A DNA stretch of 64,000 nucleotides, taken from positions 62,001 through 126,000 of the forward strand of contig QAOA01001644.1 of NCBI GenBank assembly GCA_003255065.1. Reading direction: 5' to 3'. Under the pieces are notes generated by a model. The model was not told where the DNA came from. It ran no database searches and saw only the letters and a list, made by a program, of their open reading frames with translations. Shown piece by piece: positions 10,179 to 22,199 of this stretch (the stretch's first letter is position 1; every line of letters starts with the position of its first letter). The DNA comes from Cercis canadensis. Lineage: Eukaryota > Streptophyta > Magnoliopsida > Fabales > Fabaceae. A program made the position numbers and the translations under genes.

Positions 10179-10969
10179 TTTTTTTTTAATTAGAAATGTC
10201 AATTCATTGCATTAAGTTAATCGGCACTTACACAATAACAAATAATATCATATGAAATTCTCAATACAATATTTTTTGAAATTCAAAAAGCTAATACCCC
10301 AAAATAAACTTCTACGTTTTTCTTCTTGTACTAAAAGGCGAATAAAGACATAGTTCCAGGTCTTGGCAAAATAGAGGTCAATGACAATCAATGACAAAGC
10401 ATCTTTAACGGTGGAGAAAAATACCAAATGTGTTGCAACGAGGTTAAACTCTCAATTTACCTGAAGTATTATCCTTACAAAACATATGAAATATAACATG
10501 AAAGTTTCGAGATCTACTCAAAATAGAGGTTCAATCTAATGGATTAATCCTATAGAACACCAGATTTGTTTCAAGATCTACCCAAAATAGAGGTTTGATC
10601 TGACAGATTAACCCTAAAAATATCATATCTGTCTTTGAACAATGAGAGTGTGTAAAACACAACTGATAAATTGAAATAATTTATTGAAAGAACAAACCAA
10701 AATACTTAAAAAATACAAACAATTGAATAAAACATATAATAGGGCTGCCGCAACACAAAAGTGGCAGTGGCAACCCCAAAGCAGAGCACAAGAAAAGGAA
10801 CAAGTGAAAGAAACAGAGATCTTACAAGAAGGAGAAGATGAGAAAAGAAGAAAAAGACCAGACTTATCGGAAAAAGCCGCACCTAAGGGCAATAGAGAAG
10901 CTGGACCTTGTCGAAAAAGAGACAGATGAATTTTTAGAGAGAAGGGAGAGCTTCCCTCTCAAACCCTTA
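10179..10969 (-). mobile_element. Retroposon insertion with poly(A) and 14-bp target duplication
   Basis: About 791 bp separates two copies of TCTCTCTTTATCTT (10165-10178 and 10970-10983). The A unit has only one copy of this sequence (about 4190-4203), so this is an insertion. A run of T at the left edge is the poly(A) tail of a minus-strand insert. A TSD of variable length plus a poly(A) tail points to LINE-type retrotransposition. The minus-strand 5' end is purine/pyrimidine-rich (GAGAGGGAAGCTCTCCC), like some plant LINE leaders, but no reverse transcriptase is present. It may be a short internally deleted LINE, a SINE-like element or a processed transcript. Confidence 0.65.
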
Positions 10970-10983
10970 TCTCTCTTTATCTT

Positions 10984-12179
10984 AGTGTTGTTATTTCTGG
11001 TTTTCCGCCCTTTATTTCACCAGTCTTCTTTGCAGTGATAAAAAAAAGTCATAGAAAACTGTGAAACAAAGCTAGACATTACCATATTTTATGATAAGTT
11101 GGTAAGTTAATATCAAAATAATTGATAAAATTTAAATTTTGATAGGTTAAAGTTACTCTCATTTTAAGTCAATTATTTTTCAATTTTTTTTGTATCAGTC
11201 TATTTATAGATTGGGAATTAATTGTGCAAACAAGTTAATTGACTCAATTATTCAAAATTTTTACAATAGTAACAAAATCAAGTGCTAATTCCACACCAAT
11301 ATTCCTCAATGAAATGGGAGACCCACTTTTTTTTTTGGTATAATAACGGGACCCACTTTGGATAGGGATAAAATAAGGACCCCCTATAAATATTTTCTCT
11401 CTCCAACCTAAAAATAAAAATAAAAATAAAAATGGCACTTGCAACTTGCTTGACTATGATAACTTTTAGGCTTGACTAAAACAAATAAAAAAATCAGACA
11501 TCTAAATTTTAGACTAGATGGTTAACAACGTGTGTTAGAAATCTCCCTTTAATAAAAATAAAGATTTCAAAGCACCCAAATGTAATCCCAAAATAGATAT
11601 GAAAGCATTTTAAGAAATAGATTAAAAATCATCAATGTTGACATGTTGTCATAAAAAGCCATAAGCTTAAATCTAAATGTTAACCTTTTTCATTCGTTTC
11701 GTTCGCTTTCTTGTTGAAGGCCTACTTCTATTAACTATTATTATTGGCCAAAATTTCAAAGCAATAGTAATACATTTATGTCAGAGTTGGCTGCAGTGGA
11801 GTGAGTGATTCCTTTCACATCATATGCTCATCCAAGAATAGGCTATTATGGTACAGCCTTTCACATCATAACACCTCAAAAAATATGATGATGTGACACT
11901 CACGTGAAGGGGTGTAGCAAAAACCTAACAAAATCCAAATATGCACAAAGTCAAGGCCGCAGCCTCCACGAAAGGAGAGAGACACCCAGAAAGAGACAAG
12001 TCATTTTGGTTGACATTTGACAATGCCAACAATCAAACCAAGTCGCCATCTTTCTTTCTCCTTTCTCACTCTCTTGCTCCAACTGATCAAAGCGATTCGT
12101 CCTTTTGGTTGAAGTAGCCAAAAGACGACTCCCTTTGATTATTAGCTCCTCTGTTTCTCTTCTGCAACTCTCCAAAGAG
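10984..12179 (+). promoter_or_regulatory. 5' flank of permease copy B
   Basis: No gene is present. It is homologous to 5220-6040 upstream of copy A but longer, with extra AT-rich sequence. The last 100 bp are nearly identical to those of A and C, including TCTGTTTCTCTTCTGCAACT just before the ATG. Confidence 0.4.
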
Positions 12180-15100
12180 ATGGGGTCGGATCGAGAGAAA
12201 ATGGCACTCCCATCTCATCGTGGGGTCGCGAACGTTGTTGCTTCACTTGATTCAGGACTTGCCCGTCTTCTTGAACTCGGTTACAAGCAAGAGCTCAAGC
12301 GTGAATTATCGTAAAGTTTTCTCCTTTTTGTGCTTTTTATCGGTTCCTGATTTCCAATTAAATTTTGACTGTGAATTAAATTCATTGGGTGGTTTCTTCC
12401 TTTGTTTCTCAATTGCAGGGTCATTTCCAATTTTGCCTTTTCTTTTTCTATCATATCTGTGCTCACTTGTATCACCACCCTTTACAATTACGGGTTAAGT
12501 AATGGCGGCCCTGTATCTTTTGTCTATGGGTGGCTTATAGTTTCTGCTTTTACCATGACTGTTGGCTTGTCAATGGCTGAGATTTGTTCATCTTACCCAA
12601 CTTCTAGCGGTCTTTACTATTGGAGTGCCAAGCTTGCTGGCCCAGGATGGGCACCCTTTGCCTCCTGGATTACTGGTTGGTAAGGTACCCAAATCTTTTT
12701 TTTTTCAAGCAATACTATTTGATACTTGAAAAGTGTTGAAAATGACTCTTCTACCAAAAGGTGTGCATTAAATATGACAATTCCACTATATAGTTGTTCT
12801 CTAAACACCATATACACCAACTAATTGCTCTGTGCCTGACATTATATGTCAATTCATGACCTAGTACAAATAGCATTTTCTATTTTGCTTTGTCTTTTTC
12901 ACCTATTTCCAAGTTTATTATTGTCTTCTGAACTATTATTTTATGCATTTGAAATAGAAGATGCATGCCATCTAAAATGCATAATGAAGTTGGCTCAGAA
13001 TTCTTTTAGGCAAGAGGAGGCATATGGTGACTGTATGTAATATGCAACATAACTTTAAATGATTGCTCCGCTTTCTTCCTCTTCTTTCTTGATGTTATTT
13101 TACATTTCTGATATTATGTAAAATTTATAACCAGATTTTTCTGAAGCACTAATTCTCTCAACCAGCCTGCAATATTTTTTGTCATCTTGTGTACATTGTC
13201 ATTACGGAATGTATATATTTTGTAGCATTTCTTTGATGCAATAGAGCCTAAAATTGAGTTGGTTGCTTAATCAGCGAGCATAGTCCAATCATGAAAAAAA
13301 AAGTAATGCTTGCCTTGGTATAGTCATTTCTCTGATGCACAATGAATTGTTTTCCTTTCTTGCAGGTTCAATATTGTTGGGCAGGTATTCTTCAGAATTC
13401 ACATATTCTAGATTTTCAACATCCTTCAATATTCACTGATTGGTCAAATTTGTGTGGGTTGTGGATGTGGATGTGAAATAATCCATTCAAAAACTCCAAC
13501 TGTTCTTGATTCCTTTTCATTTGCAGTGGGCAGGAATAGCAAGTGTAGACTATTCACTTGCACAACTGTTACAGGTTATCATTCTCCTTAGCACTGGTGG
13601 AAAAAACGGCGGTGGATATGAGGCTTCTAAGTATGTAGTTATTGGTTTTCATGGGGGAATTTTGCTTCTACAAGCAATAATAAATAGCCTACCTATCTCA
13701 TTGTTATCATTCTTTGGACAGTTTGCTGCTATCTGGAATCTTGTAGGTATGAAGAACAAAATTCCTATTTTATTTTTTGCCCTTTTTTTTGTTTCTGAAT
13801 TCGACTTCTTAGGGTAAGGCCTTTACTGTATCTCTAATATGAATGGGTAATTTTAGGTCTTTTTCTGCTTACGATTCTCATTCCATCTATTGTAACGGAA
13901 AGGGCTAGTGTCAAGTTTGTTTTCACTCATTTCAATACTGATAATGGGAATGGAATCAGCAGCAGACCGTACATATTTCTCCTGGGACTTCTAATGAGTC
14001 AATATACCCTTCTTGGGTATGATATTTCTGCTCATATGGTAACTCTCTTTTTTTCTCCCTTTTCATAGAACTTTGCTGCCTTCAGAAGTATTAAGAAAAC
14101 TCACTAAAAAGAACTACTGCTCTTTTGGATGATCTAAAGTGATTCTCAATTAGATTAACGGCATTGTTGAATGTGTGAGTTCTTGTCATCAGCTTAAAAC
14201 TGATGTTAGGCTGGGCAAGTTGCATGGCTTTACAAAGCCTATTGATTCATTTGCCAGTCCAGGTTTAGATATAAGGGCAATCTAATGATAAGATCCAATA
14301 TCAAGATGTGTTCGAAATGAGCTAAGATTTTGGTAAATTTTTAGCATATCATACAAGTATAATGAATTCTGTACTAAGATACAAATATAAGAAAACTTAA
14401 CTGCTTTTAAGGAACTTATTAGTTATACTTGTTTTTCCATTTTAAAATTTTTTTGCTTTTTGATTTTTACGTATGCATTAACGTTATCAAATGATTTAAA
14501 CTAAAACTTCTTGTTTATTGTATACTTCTAGACAGAGGAAACCAAGAATTCTGATAGAAATGGCCCAAAAGGAATTATCAGTGGAATTGGGATTTCAATT
14601 ATTGTAGGATGGGCTTACATACTCGGCATTACCTTTGCAGTTACTGATATCTCTTACCTTTTGAGTGAAAATAATGATGCTGGTGGGTATGCCATTGCTG
14701 AAATATTTTATCTAGCATTCAAGGAAAGATATGGCAGTGGAGTTGGGGGCATTATTTGCTTGGGAGTGGTTGCTGTTGCCGTATTTTTCTGTGGTATGAG
14801 TACAGTTACTAGCAACTCCAGGTACTTGTACTTGTTCTTACTGTGCTTCTCATATGAGAGGGATTTAATTTCAAACTCTTCAGTTAATCATAATGCTCAA
14901 TATACAGGATGACTTATGCTTTCTCTAGAGATGGAGCAATGCCATTATCATCATTATGGCATAAAATTAACAGACACGAGGTCCCCATAAATGCAGTTTG
15001 GTTATCGGCTTTTATTTCATTTTGCATGGCACTAACGGTACGTACTCTCTTTTTTCCCCTATTTTCATGCAATCTAATTTTTCTCTGATTTTATTGAAAA

Positions 15101-16122
15101 TGTTTCTCAATGGCTGTTATATACAATACATGTCCATTTAAAACTTTCAAGCATGCCTTGTTACTTGAAGCAGAGTAAAAACAATCAAAGATTTTCTATA
15201 TCTGCTCTTGTAGGATTAGTCAGAAAAGGAGTATACAAAGAGATCTTAGTTTCTATTATTGTTAGCGGCCATGACTTTCTTATGAAAGAACCCCTTGACT
15301 GAAAAGATGAATCTATCAAATGAGGGTTTAAGAATTGGGTTTTACAGCCATACCACACCCCTCACATGAGGCCAGTTGAGCTTCCAACATTAACAAAATA
15401 CAAGTTGGAAACAACCTCGCCTGAACCTTAGTTGGTAGGGAGGAAAGTATCAAATTCTAGAGCAATTGATTAGGTCTAGCATCCTACTTGGCCTAATAGT
15501 TTAAACTACTAAGCAAAAACCTCAAGAATGGCTTTATAACTCTTTAACATAGCCTTCTTTTTGTTTCTTATTCCACCAAAACCCGGAAATGACAGATTTA
15601 TCATCCCATACTGACTGATTCAAATTTAAATTGCAGCTGTAGCAAGCCCCTAGTTATCTCCTAGTTGAATATACACTCATAACTCACTACTGAGTCTCCT
15701 CATCCACACTAGCCATAGTTCTTTTCTTTCTATTCCATCCACTAACCTCTAACTTAATTCTAACTCTTGTGCAGACTCTTGGAAGCATAGTGGCATTTCA
15801 GGCCATGGCATCCGTTGCAACAATTGGCCTCCAAATCGCTTATGGCCTTCCCATCTTCTTTAAATTGACTTTGGCTCGCAAGTCTTTCGTCCCAGGGCCT
15901 TTCAAATTGGGGCGATACGGGGATTTTGTTGGCTGGGTTGCAGTTCTTTGGGTGTTGACCACCACCATTCTCTTCTCATTGCCTGTTGCCTACCCAATAA
16001 CCATTGAGACTCTCAACTATACCCCTGTTGCAGTTGGAAGTTTGGTTATCCTTGTAGTTTCTTACTGGATATTCAGTGGTCGGCATTGGTTTAAGGGACC
16101 TATAACCAATATAAATACCTGA
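12180..16122 (+). CDS. BAT1: BAT1-like amino acid permease, copy B (complete, 8 exons)
   Basis: Coding exons: 12180-12310, 12419-12679, 13366-13384, 13527-13746, 13857-14038, 14532-14821, 14908-15037, 15775-16122. Each has exactly the length of its copy A counterpart, with GT-AG junctions throughout, giving 526 aa. It is very close to copy A in exons and introns, so it is the younger tandem partner. Differences cluster in the N-terminal tail (SHRGVANVVASL against SHYGVTNTRAAL) and the first membrane segments (LTCITTLYNYGLSNGG). It keeps the ancestral long intron 7 and the 3' flank shared with copy C. Predicted role is plasma- or organelle-membrane amino acid transport, as for BAT1; substrate and location cannot be read from the sequence. 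Confidence 0.93.
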
Positions 16123-16199
16123 AGTTGTGTACATACATAATGATTTTTTTTTTGACTTTGATTTCATATTTGGACACAAAACCTATAAACCTTGAAGAC

Positions 16200-16565
16200 G
16201 CCATCAGTACCACTTCAATGTTAAGAACATTTATTTAGTAATGATAGTTTTTTTAAAACATTATTTGAAATTAATTTCACTTCTCCATTAGATGTTTGAT
16301 TTTCATCTCTCATATTATGTCTAAGTTCTAAAGATGGTGAAATCCAGGTCATTGAGTTCCATGCAGGCAAAGAACTTGGTCTCTAGCTGTAAGAGGCTTC
16401 GTCTCTGCCTGATATCCAAATTTAAGATTGAAGCTCAAATTGGACTTGTTAGAAAATCCCAAATATGAGCTGAGATTAGTTCTAATTCCAATTAAAGATT
16501 TGTGCCAAAGCTTAAGCTTGGCTCAAGTCAAAATAAAATTTGACAAGAAGCTCAAAATCATATTA
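16200..16565 (+). repeat. 3' flank shared by permease copies B and C
   Basis: About 16200-16565 aligns with about 28600-28945 downstream of copy C. Shared blocks include GATGTTTGATTTTCATCT, GTAAGAGGCTT, TGAAGCTCAAATTGGACTTG and AAAGCTTAAGCTTGGC. Copy A lacks it. It is the ancestral downstream flank of the gene. Confidence 0.8.
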
Positions 16566-16569
16566 TATA

Positions 16570-17741
16570 CATGATGCCTAAAACAATATATCAAAATATA
16601 TGTTTTAATATGTAAAAGCCTATAATCTCCTTTGTTGAGACACAAACACACATAATACAACTGATTCAGTATTGGGCTTGGATTCTTTTGGTCTATTTGA
16701 CATGGGTTCTTACTGTGTGTCTTGCTCCTTTAGATGTTGATGCATGTCTTTTTTGGCCCATTGCAAATCCAGTTCTAGCCTAATTTGATTCATATCACCT
16801 ATCCAATCTATCTTCTTTTTTGGCAAGTTACAATATTTGATTCCGTTTACAAATGTGTTATTACACATAAGTGATTTATTAATTTTTTTTTTCCATTTTT
16901 TAGTTTATATTTAAATTGAATGTTAGAATTCTACTCCAATCAAAAGCAATGTTGAAGTCATGAAATCCAAAAAAAAAAAAAAATTAAGTTAGACGAGTTA
17001 ATTTTAAATCATGCAACAATTAACTAAACTGTCTGGCTAAATGATAGTCAAAGGACATTTTCAAAATTTATGAGTTTCGTGTTCAAAGTTCAACTAAAAT
17101 ATTGAAAAATCATAAAGGTATACACTATATAATACGTACTCATGTGTCTATTTCCCCTTTGTACACCCAATGTCCTTGTTACGCAATGAACTTCACTTAA
17201 ATATAAGCCATTCATTTTCAAGAAAATCCAAAAGCTCTTTCATGCTCATGCTTTTCGCCTATGTCTAAAAGTGCTTATCCAATTATTTTCCGATTATTTG
17301 AGGAAAGCATTCCATTTCTCGATCTTTCTAACTGCAAAAAGTATCTTGCCACCAACAATTGCCTGATGGGAAGAGCACAACAACACAACATGGTTGCGAG
17401 CTAGTGGAGCCAAGATTTTTGTGGATCTCACTCTTGGTGTGCAATAAATAGTAACTTAACTTTCTGAGAAAATTGTGCAAGAAATAAACTTTCTAACCTG
17501 AGAAAATTACTGCCAATTGTTAATGCTTGGCCCTAGAAACACAATTTTATTATTTTATTTGTACCTTCTCACCAAATTTTAACTACCGACTTCATTGCAA
17601 CAATTTGGTAGAGCTTTTGACTGTTAGATTAGGCATTTAAATATCAAACTTGCCCAAGCTCCAGATGAATCCAACATAGAACTAGCAACTTGATTTTTGT
17701 TAAGCTCAGAGAGAAAATCTGAAAAGAAGGGAAGAAAATTA
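16570..17741 (+). other. Gene-free stretch upstream of fragment D
   Basis: AT-rich sequence with no supported gene. The last several hundred bases must hold any promoter of fragment D, but I see no clear box. Confidence 0.4.
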
Positions 17742-18464
17742 ATGGGAAGCAGAATTCAAGTCCCAGAAGATGGAGGATCCTATCTTCCTCTTTCCGGCAG
17801 CGAGGCTATCGTTGATGATGCCGACAATTTGCGACTGAATCAGCTGGGTTACAAGCAAGAACTCACTCGCAATCTATCGTACGTTTTGCTTTTTTCCTTA
17901 ACTAGTTTTCCATTTTGTTTCGCTGCTACTTTGCCTGTTTGTTTTCCGGGAAAATTACACTGGAAAGTAGATTGAGAAAGAGGATTTATACATTGTACCA
18001 CACTAATACACAATTTTTGTAGATGTCATATTAATATAATTGGTATAATTAACATAGTCTTAGATATAATTTGATATATTAAGTAATATGGCGGGTAATA
18101 CTGAAGTCATTTTCAAACTTATTGACTGTTTGTTTCCCGAGAAAAAAACAGGGGAATGAGAAAGAATATACTGATGAGATTCGCTAACAAACTGAAAATG
18201 CAGGGCACTGGCTAATTTTGCGATGTCGTTCTCGATAATATCAGTGCTAACGGGGCTGACGACGTTGTACGGAAACGGTCTTACATACGGTGGGCCCGTG
18301 ACGATGGTGTACGGATGGCTGATGATTGGGTGTTTGACGATGGTGGTGGGTCTGTCAATGGCTGAGATCTGTTCTGCGTTTCCCACTTCCGGTGGTCTCT
18401 ACTTCTGGAGTGCCAAGCTGTGTGGCAAGGAGTGGGGTCCTCTCGCTTCTTGGCTCACTGGCTG
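17742..18464 (+). CDS. Orphan 5' fragment of a divergent BAT1-like permease (D)
   Basis: Exons 17742-17878 and 18204-18464 encode the first 132 or so residues of a BAT1-like permease: an acidic N-terminal tail (MGSRIQVPEDGGSY...), the conserved LGYKQELTRNLS, three membrane segments and SMAEICSAFPTSGGLYFWSA, ending at TGW. Exon 2 is 261 nt, as in A-C, and both donors are good (GTACGT, GTAAGT). No exon 3-8 equivalent is visible before copy C starts at 24811. It diverges clearly from A-C, so it is an older paralogue and not a product of the recent duplication. The frame is undamaged, which is unusual for a dead fragment. It may be a truncated pseudogene, or its exons may splice onto downstream permease exons (see findings). 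Confidence 0.75.
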
Positions 18465-18469
18465 GTAAG

Positions 18470-19560
18470 TGCTGACTGCTAACTTCACCTCTCTTTTGTT
18501 TTCATCTTAGTTATTGCTTCAATCCTTTTAGAATTGGTTAAAACAAAAAGTATTATGAACAATGCTACAACACTAATTAGAATCACATTGATACGCACTA
18601 TTGCAATTGGTACAACATGAACTTAACTGAGTTCATATAATCTTTTTCTTTTTCTGTATAACTCATGTTATCAATCTGTCTAGTGTGACATAATACGAAA
18701 GTTAATAGTGTTCATGCAGCATTTCTCGTTCACAAACTTAAATGCAATAGGTATGATTGAATACAATAGTGAGAACATTAACTTGGTCATGCATTTAGGC
18801 TTTGTTTGAATAAACTGACTTATCACTTATTTGAACTTTTCTATTACAATAAACACTTATATAGACTAAAAGAAATTTTTGGGTTTATTTTTAATAAGTG
18901 CTTATTTTCATAAGCCAAATTTTGAAGCTTATGAAAATAAGCAAGTGCGAAAGCTCATTTGAGCTTAATCGATCATGGATTTATAATATTTTTTTTATAA
19001 AATTGTCCTTGATGAAGTTAGAAAATTCTAACACACATAACTCGTTCTCTAAGAAACATCATGTATTTGTAAACCTTTTACATTAACTTGATCATGTATT
19101 TAGTTACAAAGTATTTAGATAATTTATTATTTTTTTAACATAAACACACACAACACAATTAATCTAAAGATCTCCTAAAAAGATTAAAGTTCAAAGTTCA
19201 AAGTTCGAATCTTATATATCTATATCCCCAACTAAAAAAATTTAACTCTATCTATCTAATAACAAACAAAAATTATAATTTTCCTAACAAAAATGGATAG
19301 TTGCGTGATGAGAACTAGAATTTGCTACTTCTTAAATGCTTTCTTCAAATTGCATGTTTTCAACTCTATTTTAGCACTTCTTGTTTCTTTCATTCATATC
19401 ATACATATAACCCACCCATGTATGTTCAAAATTTTTAGGTGTCCTGAGTTCTTAGTGCTATTGCCATCTCCACATAACACTTTATACAACAGTTAAAAAA
19501 TTTGAGAATCAGTTTTGGTTGAAACTTCCAAGATGTATGGTAGCACTCTAAAAGTATACT
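18470..19560. other. AT-rich gene-free stretch after fragment D
   Basis: This is where exon 3 onward of permease D should lie. I searched for the WFNIVGQ microexon and the TEETKNADRNGPKG exon and saw neither. Nothing else is recognisable. Confidence 0.45.
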
Positions 19561-19564
19561 CTTA

Positions 19565-20409
19565 GGGTATGTTTGGGAGTTCTTTTGGAGGGGAAAGGAG
19601 AGGAGAGGAGAGGAAAGGAATGAGAGAGTCCACTCCCTTGTTTGGGAGCTTTAAGTTTGAAAGGGGAAGGAGACCAAGGGTTAAACTTTGACCCTTGTAC
19701 TCCTTTTTTCATTCACAAATTTTAACTCCCCAAATTGGGGGGTTTGGAGGGGTAGAGAATTAATTTACTAATTTACCCATACTGTCTGCCACCATTGAAT
19801 TGTTGGATAAGAAAAGAAAGCAAAAAAGTTGAAGTTTTATGTTTAAATTGTAATTCTTTTATATTTTTAATTAAAAATTTTAATTATATCCATCTAATGA
19901 AAAAATTATAAATAATCCCTTTTATCATCACTCTAATTTAATTAATTGCAACCCATAAAGCAATAGAATTTGCATAATTTTTCAGATGCACAGTTTATTT
20001 TCTTTTTGAAAATATATAGTATATTAATTTTTTTATGACTCATTAGAAGCAATAAGTGTATATTATATATTAATAATTTAATATTTATGAAATTTTACTT
20101 TTTTATGAAAATGTACTTAATTAGAGTATGAATTCGGTTATTGTCAATTTTTATTTTTTTAATAAATAAATAATAATTACATTTATAATTAAAAAATTGA
20201 ATTAGAAAAAAAGAGTGAAAAGATAATAAAGGGTAAACTAGTAAAAATATTTTACAATAAGACATTTCCTTCCCTTTCCTTTCCTTTTCCTCATTTTAAT
20301 CATCCAAACAAAGGAGAGGAAAACCCCTCCCTTTCCTTTCCCTTCCTTTCCCTCCCTTTCCTCTCCTCTCCTCTCCTCTCCCCTCCAAAAAAAACTCCCA
20401 AATAGAGCC
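19565..20409. mobile_element. Harbinger-type MITE, family copy 1
   Basis: The ends are inverted repeats (GGGTATGTTTGGGAG on the left; GGCTCTATTTGGGAG in complement on the right), followed inward by long AG/CT-rich tracts (GGAGGGGAAAGGAGAGG type). TTA flanks both sides (19562-19564, 20410-20412). The interior is AT-rich with no transposase. The related copies are at 45072-45507 and 46972-47429. Confidence 0.8.
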
Positions 20410-20913
20410 TTAATAAAATTCAAGATACACTACTTATAGAGCGTTACTATTTTCTTTTGAAAAACAAAAATTTATGAATTAATTTGGCTACGTTAGAACC
20501 AAAAGCAGAGATGTCTTATCAATTGATTTCCAGCTTCAAATCTAAGCCATAGAAGACCAAATTTAATAACCCTATTATTGTTGTTATTTGAATAATTATT
20601 GTTTTTTTAAAAAAATTATTTGAATAATTATATCATATCACATTAGTTAAATAACCATATTTAATATGATTCAATTAGAAAATCTAACTATTTATCCAAT
20701 GGTTAAAAAAAAGATACGCAGAATTAATAATGCTATTTTAGTGAAATAAAATTTGTCAAAATTCAAAGAGTAATTGTTGGAAAAAAATAGTAAAAATCAC
20801 ATATTCATCCAAACGTGATTTAAGTCTATCTCAATTTTGCAACAAATGTATTTAAAAAAAAAAATTGGATCCCAACAATTTTTTTATTGCAAATATCATA
20901 TTGAATAAATTTA

Positions 20914-21281
20914 GAGTAAAACCATTTTTTAGTCCTTGAAAAATATAGTTATTAACAAATTTGTCCTCTAAAAATTTTCGGTGACAAATTGGTCCTTGAA
21001 TTATTATTCTGTTTGATAAATTATTCCTCTGGTACTTTAATGAGAAAAGTTCAGGACCCCTGTAGACCCCTTTCCTAATTTTCTTTCACTGATATTGCCT
21101 AGCTATGTATAGGCTCTCCTTTTCTCATTTCAAGTCCTCATTTTCTTTTCATTGATTTGCCTACTAGAGGACTAATTTGTCAGTGGAATAATAATTCAAT
21201 GACCAATTTGTCACCAAAAATTTTTAGATAATGAATTTGTCAATGACTACATTTTTTAAGGACTAAAAAAAAGTTTTACTC
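20914..21281. mobile_element. Long-inverted-repeat MITE with 9-bp TSD
   Basis: Perfect 9-bp direct repeats ATAAATTTA (20905-20913, 21282-21290) flank an element that starts GAGTAAAAC and ends GTTTTACTC. The inverted repeats run about 100 bp inward (TTTTTTAGTCCTT, TGACAAATT and GAATTATTATTC recur in inverse order). The 9-bp TSD suggests a Mutator-like origin. It is non-coding. Confidence 0.8.
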
Positions 21282-21829
21282 ATAAATTTATCTATGTTTC
21301 GTCCTTTGCCGGCTCCTCCTCCATATTAAACCACTTCCGTCTGTATGGACTTGTCGATAAATGGGCCTGATTAGCCCACTTACCTTCCTACACTTTTGGC
21401 CCTGATAGCATTAATGAGTGGGTTTATTGATTTTGTGGCCCAAAGAAAGGCCTTAAAATATAGCTACATACGGAGCTCCATTAAAACCTGATTCATCCCT
21501 AATTTTTGAAAATAAAAAGCTTAAGCTCCTATGAAAAAAAAAAAAGCTCCCTAATAAAAAATAATTTAAGAGTAGTGTTATTTTCATACTATTTACGTTA
21601 ATCTTATATTTGCATGAGTGTTTTTTTTTTTTTTGGTAATCATAAGTGTAAATCTTATATTTTTACACTCTTTATTAGTCTAGCATAAGGCACTCCATGG
21701 TAAATATCTAAGAGTATAAATCCCACTAGGCCAATGGATGATATAAATGAAAGAAGATATGTTATTTCGTGTTGTTAGTTTTAGTTGATAAAATAATTTT
21801 TATTGGCCTACTTATTTTTTTCTTATTTT

Positions 21830-22195
21830 TTTTTTTAAGATTTTTATAGTTTGAAATTTTTTTAATTGGATCATTGTCATCACTCTTAGTTATAACTCTG
21901 TCCATTTAGTGCTCACATAGCAAACGGTTTATCTATATGACACTAAAAGAAACTGATATGACGCCAACGTGACACAAAAATTAGGGAAAGTTAGGGAAAA
22001 CTAAGCCATATGCCTTTACATGTGCATTTGATGGGTGACAATTTGTGTGTCACTTTGGCGCCACGTAAGCTTCATTTATTGTCCTATGAAAAAGTCGTTT
22101 GCTATGACAACACTAAATTGACGGAGTTATAATTAAGGGTGATAACATAGACCCAATTAAAAAATTTTAAATTATAAGAACCCAAAAAAAAATAT
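21830..22195. mobile_element. Fold-back element with inverted arms of about 100 bp
   Basis: The left arm (about 21835-21960) and right arm (about 22080-22190) are inverse complements: TTTTTTAATTGG, ATTATAACTC-GTC-ATTTAGTG and CATAGCAAACG occur in both, inverted. Exact ends are blurred by A/T runs and by the N at 22198, so no TSD is assigned. Confidence 0.65.
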
Positions 22196-22199
22196 ATNA

